Positions 35,659 to 44,708 of a stretch of 64,000 nt of DNA are shown here, piece after piece. This DNA is from Allobrachymonas denitrificans DSM 15123. GTDB lineage: Bacteria; Pseudomonadota; Gammaproteobacteria; Burkholderiales; Burkholderiaceae_C. Under the pieces are notes generated by a model, which was given only the letters and a program-made list of their open reading frames with translations, was not told where the DNA came from and did not search any database. Each line of letters begins with the position of its first letter. The stretch's first letter is position 1. Both the position numbers and the translations under genes were made by a program. The stretch spans positions 620,001 to 684,000 of the forward strand of contig NZ_FOCW01000001.1 in NCBI RefSeq assembly GCF_900110225.1, in the 5' to 3' direction.

Positions 35659-37487
35659 TCGTCACCCTCAACGCCAACCAGGGCCTCGATCTCACCCAGC
35701 AGTCGCATCACCTCAACCTCGTGGCTGCGCATCGCGGCGATCAGGTCTTTCGGATCGGCATGTTCCAGCCCGGCCTTGGCATTCGGGTTCTTGAGGTCCA
35801 GGTTGTAAATGGGCCAGTACAGCGCATCGCCTTCGGCCTGGGCGGACTTGGCAGCCTGTTCGTGGGCCTGTTGCTCGCTCTTGAGCGCCTTCAGGCGGTC
35901 TTGCAGTTCAGCCTTCTGGCCGTTGGCGGCGGCCTGGATGGTTTGCTCCAACTCCCGAATGGGCTTGCCCAAGGCAATGGCGGCATTGCGCTCGGCCTCG
36001 GCCCGCTGCCAGTGCGGTGTGGCGGCCTCGACGGCGGCGGCACGTTTGGCCGCGAAATCCACCTTCCAGGCCTGCGGGCCTTCTTCGCGGGCGTTCCACC
36101 ACGCCAGGGCGGGAGCGAATTCCTCAAACTGCAGGGGCGCTGTCTTGCTGTACTTCTTGCGCCCTTCGGGCAGCGGCAGTTCGTAGTACCAGATGGTGTC
36201 GGTGGGACCGCTACGTTCAAAGAACAGCAGGTTGGCCGGAATATCGGTGTAAGGCGCGAACACGCCTTGCGGCAGACGCACGATGGTGTGGAGCTTGAAC
36301 TCCTTGAGCATTTCCTCCTTGATGACGGCGCTGATGCCGTCGCCAAACAGGGTGCCATTGGGCACGACCACGGCGGCGCGGCCACCGCGATCAGCCGGTT
36401 TGCCACCGGGCACGGGCGCACCGGCCACGCGCAGCTTGCGCATGATGTACTGCAGGAACAGCAGCGCGGTTTCCGCCGTTTGCATATTGGGCGGGAAGTT
36501 GGCCTTGATGCCGGCCTCTTCCTCGCCGCCGAAGGGCGGGTTGGTGAGGATGACGTCCACCCGCTCGCTGTGGCCGATCTCATTGACCCGGCGCTCGAGC
36601 GTGTTGCCATAGGCGATCTGCGGAGCCTCCAGTCCGTGCAGCAGCAGATTCATCTGCACCAGCATGTAGGGCAGCGGCTTGGCCTCCTGACCGAACAGGG
36701 TGTCCTGCTGCAGTACCCGACGTTGGTCAGGTGTACTGACCTGCGGCACGATATGGTCATAGGCCTCGACCAGAAAGCCGCCGGTGCCGCAGGCTGGGTC
36801 GAGCACCGTCTCACCAAGGCGCGGGTCGGTAACCTGCACCATGAAGCGCACCACAGGGCGCGGGGTGTAGAACTCACCGGAATCGCCAGCGGCATCGCGC
36901 ATTTCGCGCAGCATCGACTCGTACAGGTGCGAGAGGGTGTGGATTTCCTCGCTCGCGCTGAAGTGGATGCCGTTGATCTTGTTGATGATGTCGCGCAGCA
37001 GATAGCCGCTGACCATGCGGTTCTGCACGCCCTTGAACACGTTGGCAATGACTTCGCGCTGGCTGCCTTTTTCTCCGTCTCCAGCCAGGCCACGCAAGTA
37101 GGCAAACAGGCCCTTACCGACCGTGCCATCGACACGGATGGCCGCTTCCTGGCTAATGAACGCCAGCAGCTCATCACCGGTGATGCCGTCATCACGGGCG
37201 GCCCAGTCGCGCCAGCGGTAAGGCGATTCGATGATGGGCTGGTAACGCTTACCGTCGAGTTCGGCTTCTTCCTCATGGACCGCTTCAAGGTCGTCGAGGA
37301 ACTTGAGGAACATTACCCAGGTGAGCAAGGGCAGACGATCCACGTCGCCATTTAGGCCCTTGTCCTTGCGCAGGATCTTACGGGCGCTGCCGATCAGGGC
37401 CGACAGGTTTTCACGGGTGGTGAGCGGTGCCTTGGCTTTGCGTGGCGCGCGGGTCTTTTTCTCGCCCGTGGTGGCAGATTTGGCCAT
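35655..37487 (-). CDS. hsdM: Type I restriction-modification DNA methyltransferase subunit
   Basis: The 610-aa HsdM is an adenine-N6 methyltransferase. It has the N-terminal helical HsdM domain, then the SAM-binding motif DPACGTGGFLVEAYDH (~232) and the catalytic motif NPPFGGEEE (~312). The C-terminal part contains a long Lys/Glu/Ala/Gln-rich coiled coil (about residues 460–560) and is longer than in classical HsdM (~530 aa). The N-terminus starts with a basic tail (KKTRAPRKAKAP). It lies 15 bp after hsdR and overlaps hsdS by 4 nt, consistent with an HsdM2S methylase translated as a unit. Confidence 0.93.
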   Translation of the reverse strand: MAKSATTGEKKTRAPRKAKAPLTTRENLSALIGSARKILRKDKGLNGDVDRLPLLTWVMFLKFLDDLEAVHEEEAELDGKRYQPIIESPYRWRDWAARDDGITGDELLAFISQEAAIRVDGTVGKGLFAYLRGLAGDGEKGSQREVIANVFKGVQNRMVSGYLLRDIINKINGIHFSASEEIHTLSHLYESMLREMRDAAGDSGEFYTPRPVVRFMVQVTDPRLGETVLDPACGTGGFLVEAYDHIVPQVSTPDQRRVLQQDTLFGQEAKPLPYMLVQMNLLLHGLEAPQIAYGNTLERRVNEIGHSERVDVILTNPPFGGEEEAGIKANFPPNMQTAETALLFLQYIMRKLRVAGAPVPGGKPADRGGRAAVVVPNGTLFGDGISAVIKEEMLKEFKLHTIVRLPQGVFAPYTDIPANLLFFERSGPTDTIWYYELPLPEGRKKYSKTAPLQFEEFAPALAWWNAREEGPQAWKVDFAAKRAAAVEAATPHWQRAEAERNAAIALGKPIRELEQTIQAAANGQKAELQDRLKALKSEQQAHEQAAKSAQAEGDALYWPIYNLDLKNPNAKAGLEHADPKDLIAAMRSHEVEVMRLLGEIEALVGVEGDE

Positions 37488-37502
37488 TGGATGCGGTTCT
37501 CG

Positions 37503-39902
37503 TTATTGGTATAGCGCGGTCTGCAGCCGGGAGACAGCGTCCTTCATGCCGCGCACACCGCCGAAGTGACGGGTGGCGATCTCGGAAGGACTGCCGTATC
37601 GGTCGAAGGGCTGGACCTTCATCAGCTCGGACAGCGCATTGAATTGCAGGATGCCGCGCTCGATGTAACGATCGAGCAGCAGCGTGAGGATTTCGCGGGC
37701 TGTGTCACCGTGCTGGGCAAACAGGTCTTGCGTCTTGCGCTTGGCGGCTTCGGCACGCTGGCGGCGGGTTAGTAGTGGGGCATTCCAGGCCAGATGGCAC
37801 AGCAGGTCAAACGGATCTGCGTCAGGCTGCTCACTGCTGCTGGCCAGTTCCGCGAAGCTGATGCCGCGCTCGGTCAGCTCGCGCAGCACTTCCGCCCGGG
37901 TATCGGGGTTGGCCCAGGCCGATTGCAGTGCCTCGCGCGTGGGATAAAGCGTGCGCACGGCGCGGCCGGAATAGTCGGTGTACTTCACCACCTGCAGCTT
38001 TTTGCCATCGGTGTCGAGGTCATAGACCAAGTGGCCGATGACTTCGACTTCGCCGCCGTCGATGTAGAACTTACGAGGCTCGACAGGTGGCTCGGTGATG
38101 ATGATTCCGGAGTCTGGGCCAATCTGCTCCTCGGGAAGCTCGTACTCCACCGGTACATCTTCCTGCGGCGCTTCAACTTCGGCCTCAGTGATGCCCACCT
38201 GCTCCCCGGCTTCATCGATGATTACTTCCTCAATACGCGCCGGATCACCATCAAAGTCCGGATCGGCAAAGTGGCTGGTGGCCGTGCCGGTGAAGTCGAT
38301 GATGTTGAAGTATTCCTTGCCGTAATCGACCTTGAGTCGCGTGCCGCGACCAACGATCTGCTTGAACTCGGAGCGGGAACCCACAACGCGCGCCAACACC
38401 ACGTTCTTGACCATCTCGGCATCAACGCCAGTGGTCAATAGTTGCGATGTGGTGAGGATGACCGGCGTGGGCTTGTCCACGTCCTGGAAGTGCGACAGAT
38501 GGGTAAGCCCAATGGCGCCTTCATCGGCCGTCACACGGCAGACGTAATCAGGGTACTGCTTGACGAGGTCGCTGTTCAGGTTGAGCAGTTCCTGGCGCAT
38601 TTCGGCCGCATGTTCCTGATCAACGCAGAAAATCAGGGTCTTGGCAAAACGATCGGTGCCCTTGAGCAAGTCCGTCAGATGCCTCGCCATCGCCCTTGTG
38701 CGGGAACGAAGGGCCACAACACGCTCGAAATCCTTGGTCTGATACTCGTCGTCGGGCACTTCACGGCCATAACGGTCCAACTCATCCTTGCTGGGCCGCC
38801 AACCTGCAGCATCGACCGTTGTAATCACGCGATGCACACGGTACGGTGCCAGAAATCCATCTTCAATGCCTTGACGCAGGCTGTAGGTGTAGACCGGGTT
38901 GCCGAAGTATTCGTAGCTGTCGCGAGACTCTTCGCGCAGTGGTGTGGCCGTCATGCCGAACTGAACTGCAGGCTCGAAATAGTCGAGCACCGCGCGCCAG
39001 GCACTTTCGTCACGGCTGGAGCCCCGATGACATTCATCGATGATGATGAGATCGAAGAAGTCAGGGCGGTATTGCCGGAACACATCGGCGCTGGCGGTGG
39101 TCAGCGCCTGGTAGATGCCGAAATACATGTCCCGGCTTTGGCTGGTATCGCCACCCGCGATCTTGTGCCGAGCGTCACCAAAGGGGGCGAACATCTTGGC
39201 CATCGGGTCGTCCACCAAGATGTTACGGTCAGCCAAGAACAAAATCTTTGGTCGGCGGTATTCCCCGGTCCTGTTCCAGCGGCTGTTCCACAACTTCCAG
39301 CAGATCTGGAAAGCGACACAGGTCTTGCCGGTGCCAGTGGCCAGCGTGGCCAGAATGCGCTTCTGCCCCAACAAGATCGCTTCGATCACCCGGTCAATGG
39401 CGATCTGCTGGTAATAGCGCGGCACCTTGCCTGAGATCAGATTGAACGGCTCCAACACATGTGCAGCGGCGTTTTGCGGCAGATGGACGGCGGCTGAGAG
39501 GCGGGCAAACAGTTCATCGGGCGTGGCATAGCGATCCACTTCGCGCTCGGTGCCGGTGGTGTAGTCGATCTCGATGATGCGGTGGCCGTTGGTGGCGTAG
39601 GCAAACTTGAGGCCCAGGATCTCAGCGTACTCACGCGCCTGCTGCACACCGGATTCGGCGGGTAGCCCAATTTCCTTGGCCTCAACAACGGCCAGGGGAT
39701 AGTCCCGTCGGTGGTATAGCAAGTAATCTGCACGCTTCTGTTTGCCGCGCCGCACCTTACCCCCGGCCACAATGATTCGGCCATTTGTGAAGGTCCGCTG
39801 CTCGCCAATGACGTGTGGTGCTGAACCCCAGCCGGCCTCGACCAATCGGGGCGTGATGAACTCGCGACAGGTATCTGCTTCGGTGATTACGCCATCTCGC
39901 AT
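37503..39902 (-). CDS. hsdR: Type I restriction endonuclease subunit R (EcoEI-like)
   Basis: The 799-aa HsdR is the ATP-dependent translocase and nuclease subunit. The N-terminal PD-(D/E)xK nuclease domain contains ADYLLYHRRDYPLAVVEAKE. The superfamily 2 motor follows: Walker A TGTGKT (~190), the DEAD-box-like motif DECHRGSSRDESAW (~292), TATPLR, and QIVGRGTRLKVD in the second RecA-like domain. The C-terminal ~180 residues, including an acidic linker, match the EcoEI-type R subunit, which fits the ~800-aa length. The ATG is preceded by GGGGGAGGCA. It is the second gene of the four-gene minus-strand operon. Confidence 0.94.
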   Translation of the reverse strand: MRDGVITEADTCREFITPRLVEAGWGSAPHVIGEQRTFTNGRIIVAGGKVRRGKQKRADYLLYHRRDYPLAVVEAKEIGLPAESGVQQAREYAEILGLKFAYATNGHRIIEIDYTTGTEREVDRYATPDELFARLSAAVHLPQNAAAHVLEPFNLISGKVPRYYQQIAIDRVIEAILLGQKRILATLATGTGKTCVAFQICWKLWNSRWNRTGEYRRPKILFLADRNILVDDPMAKMFAPFGDARHKIAGGDTSQSRDMYFGIYQALTTASADVFRQYRPDFFDLIIIDECHRGSSRDESAWRAVLDYFEPAVQFGMTATPLREESRDSYEYFGNPVYTYSLRQGIEDGFLAPYRVHRVITTVDAAGWRPSKDELDRYGREVPDDEYQTKDFERVVALRSRTRAMARHLTDLLKGTDRFAKTLIFCVDQEHAAEMRQELLNLNSDLVKQYPDYVCRVTADEGAIGLTHLSHFQDVDKPTPVILTTSQLLTTGVDAEMVKNVVLARVVGSRSEFKQIVGRGTRLKVDYGKEYFNIIDFTGTATSHFADPDFDGDPARIEEVIIDEAGEQVGITEAEVEAPQEDVPVEYELPEEQIGPDSGIIITEPPVEPRKFYIDGGEVEVIGHLVYDLDTDGKKLQVVKYTDYSGRAVRTLYPTREALQSAWANPDTRAEVLRELTERGISFAELASSSEQPDADPFDLLCHLAWNAPLLTRRQRAEAAKRKTQDLFAQHGDTAREILTLLLDRYIERGILQFNALSELMKVQPFDRYGSPSEIATRHFGGVRGMKDAVSRLQTALYQ

Positions 39903-39928
39903 TGCCTCCCCCTTCTCCGTGTAATTCC

Positions 39929-40249
39929 TCAGTCGATCAGAATCTTGAAACTTGTTGCCAATGCGACCGGCTCAATTTCGCGCACATTCTTTTTCAACTC
40001 GACCAGTCCGTAACCCTCCATCATTCGCAGTGTGCGTGACAAGTTAGGAACTTGCCGCCCGGTCAGCTCAGCGAGCTCCGTCAGCGACTTGGGCCGCCGG
40101 TCACGGATAAGGCGCAGCAGGGACTGGTTATCCTCCGACAACACCGCCGCCATCGTGGCCATCGAAGGAAACCAAACGGTAGGAGCATCTTTGGCTGTGC
40201 ACCCATCCGTTTCTCTCGTCCGACGAATACCGACAACGCAGCGTTTCAT
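39929..40249 (-). CDS. MarR-like winged-helix regulator leading the hsd operon
   Basis: A 106-aa DNA-binding protein. The C-terminal ~75 residues form a winged helix: LSEDNQSLLRLIRDRRPKSL, then recognition helix TGRQVPNLSRTLRMMEGY and the wing GLVELKKN. This matches the small MarR-like family often annotated as HVO_A0114-type putative regulators. It lies 26 bp upstream of hsdR in the same direction and is the first gene of the operon. An obvious role is timing of restriction relative to methylation, as controller proteins do in other systems. That role is inferred from position only. Confidence 0.78.
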   Translation of the reverse strand: MKRCVVGIRRTRETDGCTAKDAPTVWFPSMATMAAVLSEDNQSLLRLIRDRRPKSLTELAELTGRQVPNLSRTLRMMEGYGLVELKKNVREIEPVALATSFKILID

Positions 40250-40362
40250 CTCGGGTGTCCTGATCGGCTTGGAATAAGGGAATGATCTTATCAGTGTGAC
40301 ACAACTGCAGCCAGCGCTTGATTAGCAAACTGGCTCCCCAATCGTTAAGGGGCAGCTGGAAT

Positions 40363-40392
40363 GGATTGGGGCGCGTGAACACGCCCCAATCC
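40363..40392. terminator. 11-bp GC hairpin in the right end of the element
   Basis: GGATTGGGGCG (40363–40373) pairs perfectly with CGCCCCAATCC (40382–40392) around an 8-nt loop. There is no T-run on either strand. It could shield the hsd operon from glmS read-through or be structural DNA of the element end. Confidence 0.35.
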
Positions 40393-40419
40393 TCGGCCGA
40401 CTTGTTGCGGGCCACTTTC

Positions 40420-40435
40420 CGACAGGGAATATTCC
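40420..40435 (-). repeat. Subterminal repeat of the right end
   Basis: Exact reverse complement of 33175–33190. It lies only 3 bp inside the right terminal repeat, while its left-end counterpart is 88 bp inside the left terminal repeat. Confidence 0.65.
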
Positions 40436-40438
40436 AAG

Positions 40439-40465
40439 CCCGACAGGCTCTATTCCTGCAGATCA
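40439..40465 (-). repeat. Right terminal inverted repeat of the glmS-site element
   Basis: Reverse complement of 33061–33087 with two mismatches. It is followed by AAGC (40466–40469), the candidate target duplication, and then 18 bp before the glmS stop codon. Confidence 0.75.
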
Positions 40466-40487
40466 AAGCCGGCTCCGCCTGCTGCGC

Positions 40488-42350
40488 TTACTCCACCGTC
40501 ACACTCTTCGCCAGGTTGCGCGGCTTGTCCACATCCGTGCCCTTGGCGCAGGCGGTGTGGTAGGCCAGCAGTTGCAGCGGCACCACGTGCAGGATGGGGC
40601 TCAGGCTGCCGTAGTGCTCCGGCATGCGGATCACGTGGATGCCTTCCTCGCTCTGGATGTTGCTGTCCGCATCGGCCAGCACGTACAGCACGCCGCCGCG
40701 CGCGCGCACTTCCTGCATGTTGCTCTTGAGCTTGTCGATCAGCTCGTCATTGGGCGCCACCACCACCACCGGCATGGCTTCGGTTACCAGCGCCAGCGGG
40801 CCGTGCTTGAGCTCGCCGGCCGGATAGGCTTCGGCGTGGATGTAGCTGATTTCCTTCAGCTTGAGCGCGCCTTCCAGCGCGATCGGGTAGTGCATGCCAC
40901 GGCCCAGGAACAGGGCGTTGTCCTTCTTGGCAAAAGCCTCGGACCACTGGATCACCTGCGGCTCCAGCGCCAGCACGGCCTGCACGGCCAGCGGCAGATG
41001 GCGCATGCGCTGCAGGTACTCGTCCTGCTTGTCTTCCGGAATCGTGCCCTTCACCTGTCCAATGGCCAACGTCAGCAGGAATAGGCCGGCCAGCTGGGTG
41101 GTGAAGGCCTTGGTCGATGCCACGCCGATTTCCACGCCGGCGCGCGTGATGTAGGCCAGTTCGCATTCGCGCACCATGGCGCTGGTGGACACATTGCAGA
41201 CCGTCAGCGTGTGCGTCATGCCCAGAGCCTTGGCGTGGCGCAGGGCTGCCAGCGTGTCGGCGGTTTCGCCGCTCTGGCTGATGGTCACGATCAGCGTCTT
41301 CGGATTCGGAACGCTGGTGCGGTAGCGGTACTCGCTGGCAATTTCCACATCGGTCGGGATGCCCGCAATCGCTTCCAGCCAGTACTTGGCCGTGCAGCCG
41401 CTGTAGTAGCTGGTGCCGCAGGAGAGGATCAGGATGCGGTCGATTTCCTTGAACACGCGGTAGGCGCTGTCACCAAACAGCTCGGGCACGATGCCTGCCA
41501 CGCCTTCCAGCGTATCGGCCAGGGCGCGCGGCTGCTCGAAGATTTCCTTCTGCATGTAGTGGCGGTAGGGGCCGAGTTCGGCAGCGCCGCTGTGGGCGTG
41601 CACGGTCTTGACGGGGCGGTCTTCAGCCGTCAGGCGCTGGCCGTCATTCTCGATCCAGTATTTGCCCAGCTGCAGGTCGATCACGTCGCCTTCTTCCAGA
41701 TAGATGATCTGGTCGGTCACGCCGGCCAGGGCCATGGCGTCGCTGGCCAGGTAGTGGGAGCCGTCGGCACCCAGGCCCAGAATCAGCGGCGAGCCGGCGC
41801 GACCGCCGACGATGCGGTTGGGTTCGTCACGCGCGATCACGGCCACGGCATAGGCACCATGCAGGCGGGCCAGCGCCTGCTTGACGGCATCGAACAGGTC
41901 GCCGTTGTAGAGCGAGTCGATCAGGTGGGCGATGACTTCGGTATCGGTCTGGCTGGCGAACACATAGCCCTTGGCCTGCAGCTCGGTGCGCAGGGCGTCG
42001 TGGTTCTCGATGATGCCGTTGTGCACCAGCGCGATGCGGCCCGGCTTGTTGGCTGCGTTGGCGGCATCCACGTTGGGGCCGTAGCTGAAGTGCGGATGCG
42101 CATTGTGCACGGCAGGCGCGCCATGTGTAGCCCAGCGCGTGTGGGCAATGCCGGTATAGCCGTCCACCTTGTCGTGCTGCACCTGCTCCAGCAGTTCGGC
42201 CACGCGCGCAGTGCTGCGGGCGCGTTTCAGGCCATCGTTCCACACGGCCACGCCGCAGGAGTCATAGCCGCGATACTCCAGGCGCTGCAGGCCCTGCACC
42301 AGCACTGGCACCACGTTCTTGTTTCCGACTCCGGCCACGATTCCGCACAT
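40488..42350 (-). CDS. glmS: Glutamine–fructose-6-phosphate aminotransferase (isomerizing)
   Basis: The 620-aa GlmS makes glucosamine-6-phosphate from fructose-6-phosphate and glutamine, the first step to UDP-GlcNAc. The N-terminal glutaminase begins MCGIVAG, with Cys2 as the nucleophile after Met removal. Two SIS sugar-isomerase domains follow ([21 protein letters not shown]), and the C-terminus is the conserved KSVTVE. The intact C-terminal coding end is the recognition site for Tn7-type insertion, and an element does end 18 nt beyond the stop. glmU lies about 2.4 kb away. No glmS ribozyme is expected or seen. An AT-rich 141-bp spacer separates it from a divergent Lrp-type gene. Confidence 0.97.
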   Translation of the reverse strand: MCGIVAGVGNKNVVPVLVQGLQRLEYRGYDSCGVAVWNDGLKRARSTARVAELLEQVQHDKVDGYTGIAHTRWATHGAPAVHNAHPHFSYGPNVDAANAANKPGRIALVHNGIIENHDALRTELQAKGYVFASQTDTEVIAHLIDSLYNGDLFDAVKQALARLHGAYAVAVIARDEPNRIVGGRAGSPLILGLGADGSHYLASDAMALAGVTDQIIYLEEGDVIDLQLGKYWIENDGQRLTAEDRPVKTVHAHSGAAELGPYRHYMQKEIFEQPRALADTLEGVAGIVPELFGDSAYRVFKEIDRILILSCGTSYYSGCTAKYWLEAIAGIPTDVEIASEYRYRTSVPNPKTLIVTISQSGETADTLAALRHAKALGMTHTLTVCNVSTSAMVRECELAYITRAGVEIGVASTKAFTTQLAGLFLLTLAIGQVKGTIPEDKQDEYLQRMRHLPLAVQAVLALEPQVIQWSEAFAKKDNALFLGRGMHYPIALEGALKLKEISYIHAEAYPAGELKHGPLALVTEAMPVVVVAPNDELIDKLKSNMQEVRARGGVLYVLADADSNIQSEEGIHVIRMPEHYGSLSPILHVVPLQLLAYHTACAKGTDVDKPRNLAKSVTVE

Positions 42351-42404
42351 ATTCTTGCTCCTGAAAGAAGGTAATCAGCCATGATAGGAAAACGAGATGG
42401 AAAT

Positions 42405-42478
42405 TTGATATTGAAATATATGCCGTAACGAAATAAAATTTCTTTCCATGTTGATGGTGGATAAAAATTTCATATCAA
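42405..42478. promoter_or_regulatory. AT-rich repeat array between glmS and the Lrp-family gene
   Basis: Three related elements lie in the divergent spacer: TTGATATTGAAAT (42405–42417), the perfect palindrome GAAATAAAATTTC (42430–42442), and ATTTCATATCAA (42467–42478), which is an inverted copy of the first minus one base. Lrp/AsnC regulators bind such degenerate AT-rich arrays, and self-regulation is usual. Control of glmS by this regulator is possible but not shown. Confidence 0.45.
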
Positions 42479-42491
42479 TGAGGTTTTTGAA

Positions 42492-43001
42492 ATGAAAGAT
42501 GGAGTAGAGGCTTCGGTTGAACTCGATGCAGCCGATTGGCGCCTGCTGGAACAGCTGCAGCAGGACGCGAGCCTGACGAACCAGGCGCTGGCCGAGCGCT
42601 GCCACATCTCGCCCCCCACCTGCCTGCGCCGCGTACGCCGCCTGCAGGCACTGGGGTTGATTGAGCGCACCGTCAGCATCCTCGGTAGCGATGCGCTGCG
42701 CGCCGTCACCGGAGCCGGGCTGACTGCCATCGTCGAAGTGACGCTGGACGTGCAGGCCGAAGAAGAGCAGCAGCAGTTCGAGCAGCTGGCGGTGGCGGAA
42801 GCCGCCATCCAGCAGTGCTACCGGACCTCCCCGGGGCCGGATTTCATCCTGATCGCCACCGTGGCCGACATGCCGGCCTTCATGGCGCTGAGTCAGCGCC
42901 TGTTCACGCGCAACGCCAATGTGCGCAATGTGCGTTCCTTCTTCAGCGTGAAGCGGGGCAAGTTCACCACGCAGATTCCATTGCCACGGAAAGAGGCGTG
43001 A
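42492..43001 (+). CDS. Lrp/AsnC-family transcriptional regulator
   Basis: A 169-aa feast/famine regulator. The N-terminal helix-turn-helix is LDAADWRLLEQLQQDASLTN with recognition helix ISPPTCLRRVRRLQALG. The C-terminal RAM ligand-binding domain follows, with VRNVRSFFSVKRGKF near the end. Such proteins form dimers or octamers that respond to amino acids. The ligand here is unknown. It is divergent from glmS across a spacer carrying GAAAT/ATTTC repeats that may be its operator. Confidence 0.9.
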   Translation: MKDGVEASVELDAADWRLLEQLQQDASLTNQALAERCHISPPTCLRRVRRLQALGLIERTVSILGSDALRAVTGAGLTAIVEVTLDVQAEEEQQQFEQLAVAEAAIQQCYRTSPGPDFILIATVADMPAFMALSQRLFTRNANVRNVRSFFSVKRGKFTTQIPLPRKEA

Positions 43002-43123
43002 TGGAGCAGGCGCCGAATACTGCGCTTGATTTCCGGCTGCCCGTTCCTATATGTCCATAATGGCAGCGAACACGTCCGCCAGACGGCGGGCGGCTTGCAG
43101 TCCACTCACAGGAGCCGTCATTC

Positions 43124-44113
43124 ATGGAGTTCAAGGACTACTACAAGGTGCTGGGCGTCGACAAGAGCGCCACGGCCGATGACATCAAGAAGGCCTTCCG
43201 CAAGCTGGCCCGCAAATACCATCCGGACGTGAGCAAGGAGCCGGATGCCGCTGCACGCATGGCCGAGGTGAACGAGGCCAACACCGTGCTCTCCGATCCG
43301 GAAAAACGTGCCGCCTACGACAAGCTGGGCGCCAACTGGCAGGCCGGCATGGGCCCGGACGGCAATTATCAGCCGCCGCCCAACTGGGATGCAGGCTTCG
43401 AGTTTACCGACGGCGGAGGCGGCTTCCAGGGCTTCTCCTCCGGCGACGGCAACTACAGCGACTTTTTCGAGCAGCTGTTCGGCCAGGCTGCGCGGGCGCA
43501 GCGCGCCCAGCGCGGCGGAGCCGGCCGCGCCCACGGCGGCAGCCACAGCATGCGCGGCGAAGACCATCATGCCAAGATCGAACTGGAACTGCGCGATGCC
43601 TACCTGGGCGCGGAGCGCACCATCACGCTGCAAAGCGCGCGTCTGGACGAGCAGGGCCATGTTATCCCCGAGCAGCGCAGCCTGCAGGTGAAAATTCCCA
43701 AGGGTGTGCGCGAAGGCCAGATGATCCGTCTGGCCGGGCAGGGCAGTCCCGGCTTTGGCGGCGGGGCTGCGGGCGACCTGATGCTACAGGTGGTGTTCCG
43801 CGAAGATGCCCGCTGGCGCGTGCAGGGCAAGGATGTCTACCAGCGCGTGCGCGTGTCGCCGTGGGAGGCAGCCATCGGCGGTGCCGTGGAAGTCACCACG
43901 CCTGCGGGCGGCACGGTGGAAGTTACCGTTCCCGCAGGCTCCGGCAGCGGCCGCAAGCTGCGCCTGAAAGGCCGTGGCATCCCGTCTGCCGAGCCCGGCG
44001 ATCTCTATCTGGAACTGGAGCCGGCCATCCCCAGTGCCATCACCTCTGAGCAACGTGCGGCCTGGGAAGCCCTGGCCAAGGCCTACCCCGGTTTCAACCC
44101 CCGCCTGGCCTGA
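43124..44113 (+). CDS. cbpA: CbpA-type DnaJ co-chaperone
   Basis: A 329-aa Hsp40. The J domain (1–70) has the HPD tripeptide in YHPDVSKE that stimulates DnaK ATPase. A Gly/Phe-rich linker (~85–150) leads directly to the two beta-barrel substrate-binding domains ([44 protein letters not shown]). The cysteine zinc-finger of DnaJ is absent, which makes it CbpA type. AGGAG precedes the ATG. It is followed 27 bp downstream by its modulator gene cbpM. Confidence 0.93.
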   Translation: MEFKDYYKVLGVDKSATADDIKKAFRKLARKYHPDVSKEPDAAARMAEVNEANTVLSDPEKRAAYDKLGANWQAGMGPDGNYQPPPNWDAGFEFTDGGGGFQGFSSGDGNYSDFFEQLFGQAARAQRAQRGGAGRAHGGSHSMRGEDHHAKIELELRDAYLGAERTITLQSARLDEQGHVIPEQRSLQVKIPKGVREGQMIRLAGQGSPGFGGGAAGDLMLQVVFREDARWRVQGKDVYQRVRVSPWEAAIGGAVEVTTPAGGTVEVTVPAGSGSGRKLRLKGRGIPSAEPGDLYLELEPAIPSAITSEQRAAWEALAKAYPGFNPRLA

Positions 44114-44140
44114 GCCCGCGACTGATTGAAAGGATTGACC

Positions 44141-44485
44141 ATGGCAAGCTTGCACACCACCGTGAGCGTTCCCGCCGACCTGACCGAGCTGCTCAGCGAC
44201 CATTCCATGACGCTGGAAGAACTCGCCCGTGCCTGCCGCATGGCTCCCGACTGGGTCAGCGCGCGGGTCCAGGAGGGGGTGCTCTCCATCACCCAGATCA
44301 GCGGCGACCCGCGCGTGCTGGCCGATGACCTCGGCACCTGGCGTTTCTCCTGCACCACCGCCATCCGCGCCCGCCGGCTGGCGGATCTGGAGCAGATGTT
44401 CGATGCCGACCCGCAACTGGCGGCGATGACTGTCGACCTGATGGAGGAAGTGGCGGAGCTGCGTCGTCGTCTGGCCATGCTTTGA
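44141..44485 (+). CDS. cbpM: CbpM-like chaperone modulator
   Basis: A 114-aa protein immediately after cbpA. CbpM binds the J domain of CbpA and blocks its interaction with DnaK. The sequence has the expected MerR-like N-terminal fold (LTELLSDHSMTLEELARACR; WVSARVQEGVLSI) and a C-terminal coiled coil ending in MEEVAELRRRLAML. The ATG at 44141 has AAAGGA upstream. A TTG at 44126 extends the frame but lacks a ribosome binding site. Confidence 0.85.
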   Translation: MASLHTTVSVPADLTELLSDHSMTLEELARACRMAPDWVSARVQEGVLSITQISGDPRVLADDLGTWRFSCTTAIRARRLADLEQMFDADPQLAAMTVDLMEEVAELRRRLAML

Positions 44486-44658
44486 AGAGCTGGCCGGACA
44501 GGGAGTCCTTCGGACTGCGCCATCTACAGAAACGCCTTGAAGGCACGCGATCGAGTGGTTTGCAGCGAGCAGGTCTTCTGACGACGATCCAGGGAGAACC
44601 AGCCGCGCCTGTCAGAGGCGCAGTTGCTCTGCCTGGGAGTCACAGCCCCACAACGCAC

Positions 44659-44687
44659 AAAGGCCGCGCAATGCCTGCGCGGCCTTT
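44659..44687. terminator. Bidirectional terminator between cbpM and glmU
   Basis: A perfect 12-bp stem, AAAGGCCGCGCA with TGCGCGGCCTTT, encloses an ATGCC loop. It lies 21 bp past the glmU stop and about 170 bp past cbpM, so it can serve both convergent units. The 170 bp before it (44486–44658) hold a small AGTCC-TTC-GGACT hairpin and no gene that I can support. Confidence 0.8.
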
Positions 44688-44708
44688 GATTTGTGAAGCG
44701 CAAAATGC

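Larger units (their letters stand above)
33061..40465. mobile_element. Tn7-like element (no recognisable transposase) inserted at glmS, carrying type I restriction-modification
   Basis: A 7.4-kb insertion delimited by 27-bp terminal inverted repeats (25 of 27 identical) and a candidate target duplication. Its right edge is 18–21 nt past the glmS stop codon; Tn7 uses about 25 nt. Internal repeats of the terminal motif are spread out at the left end and adjacent at the right end, the asymmetric end layout known for Tn7. Cargo: DEDDh exonuclease, an unknown 135-aa protein and the operon HTH–hsdR–hsdM–hsdS. No tnsA, tnsB, tnsC or clear tnsD is present, so it is either a non-autonomous relative moved in trans or a decayed remnant. 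Assignment to the Tn7 group rests on site and end architecture only. Confidence 0.6.

Noticed and set aside
33081-40445. Alternative element ends at TGTCGGG...CCCGACA, which would resemble the TGT/ACA termini of Tn7
   Set aside because: The inverted repeat continues 20 bp further out on both sides, and bases flanking these inner positions are inverted, not direct, so the outer termini fit better.
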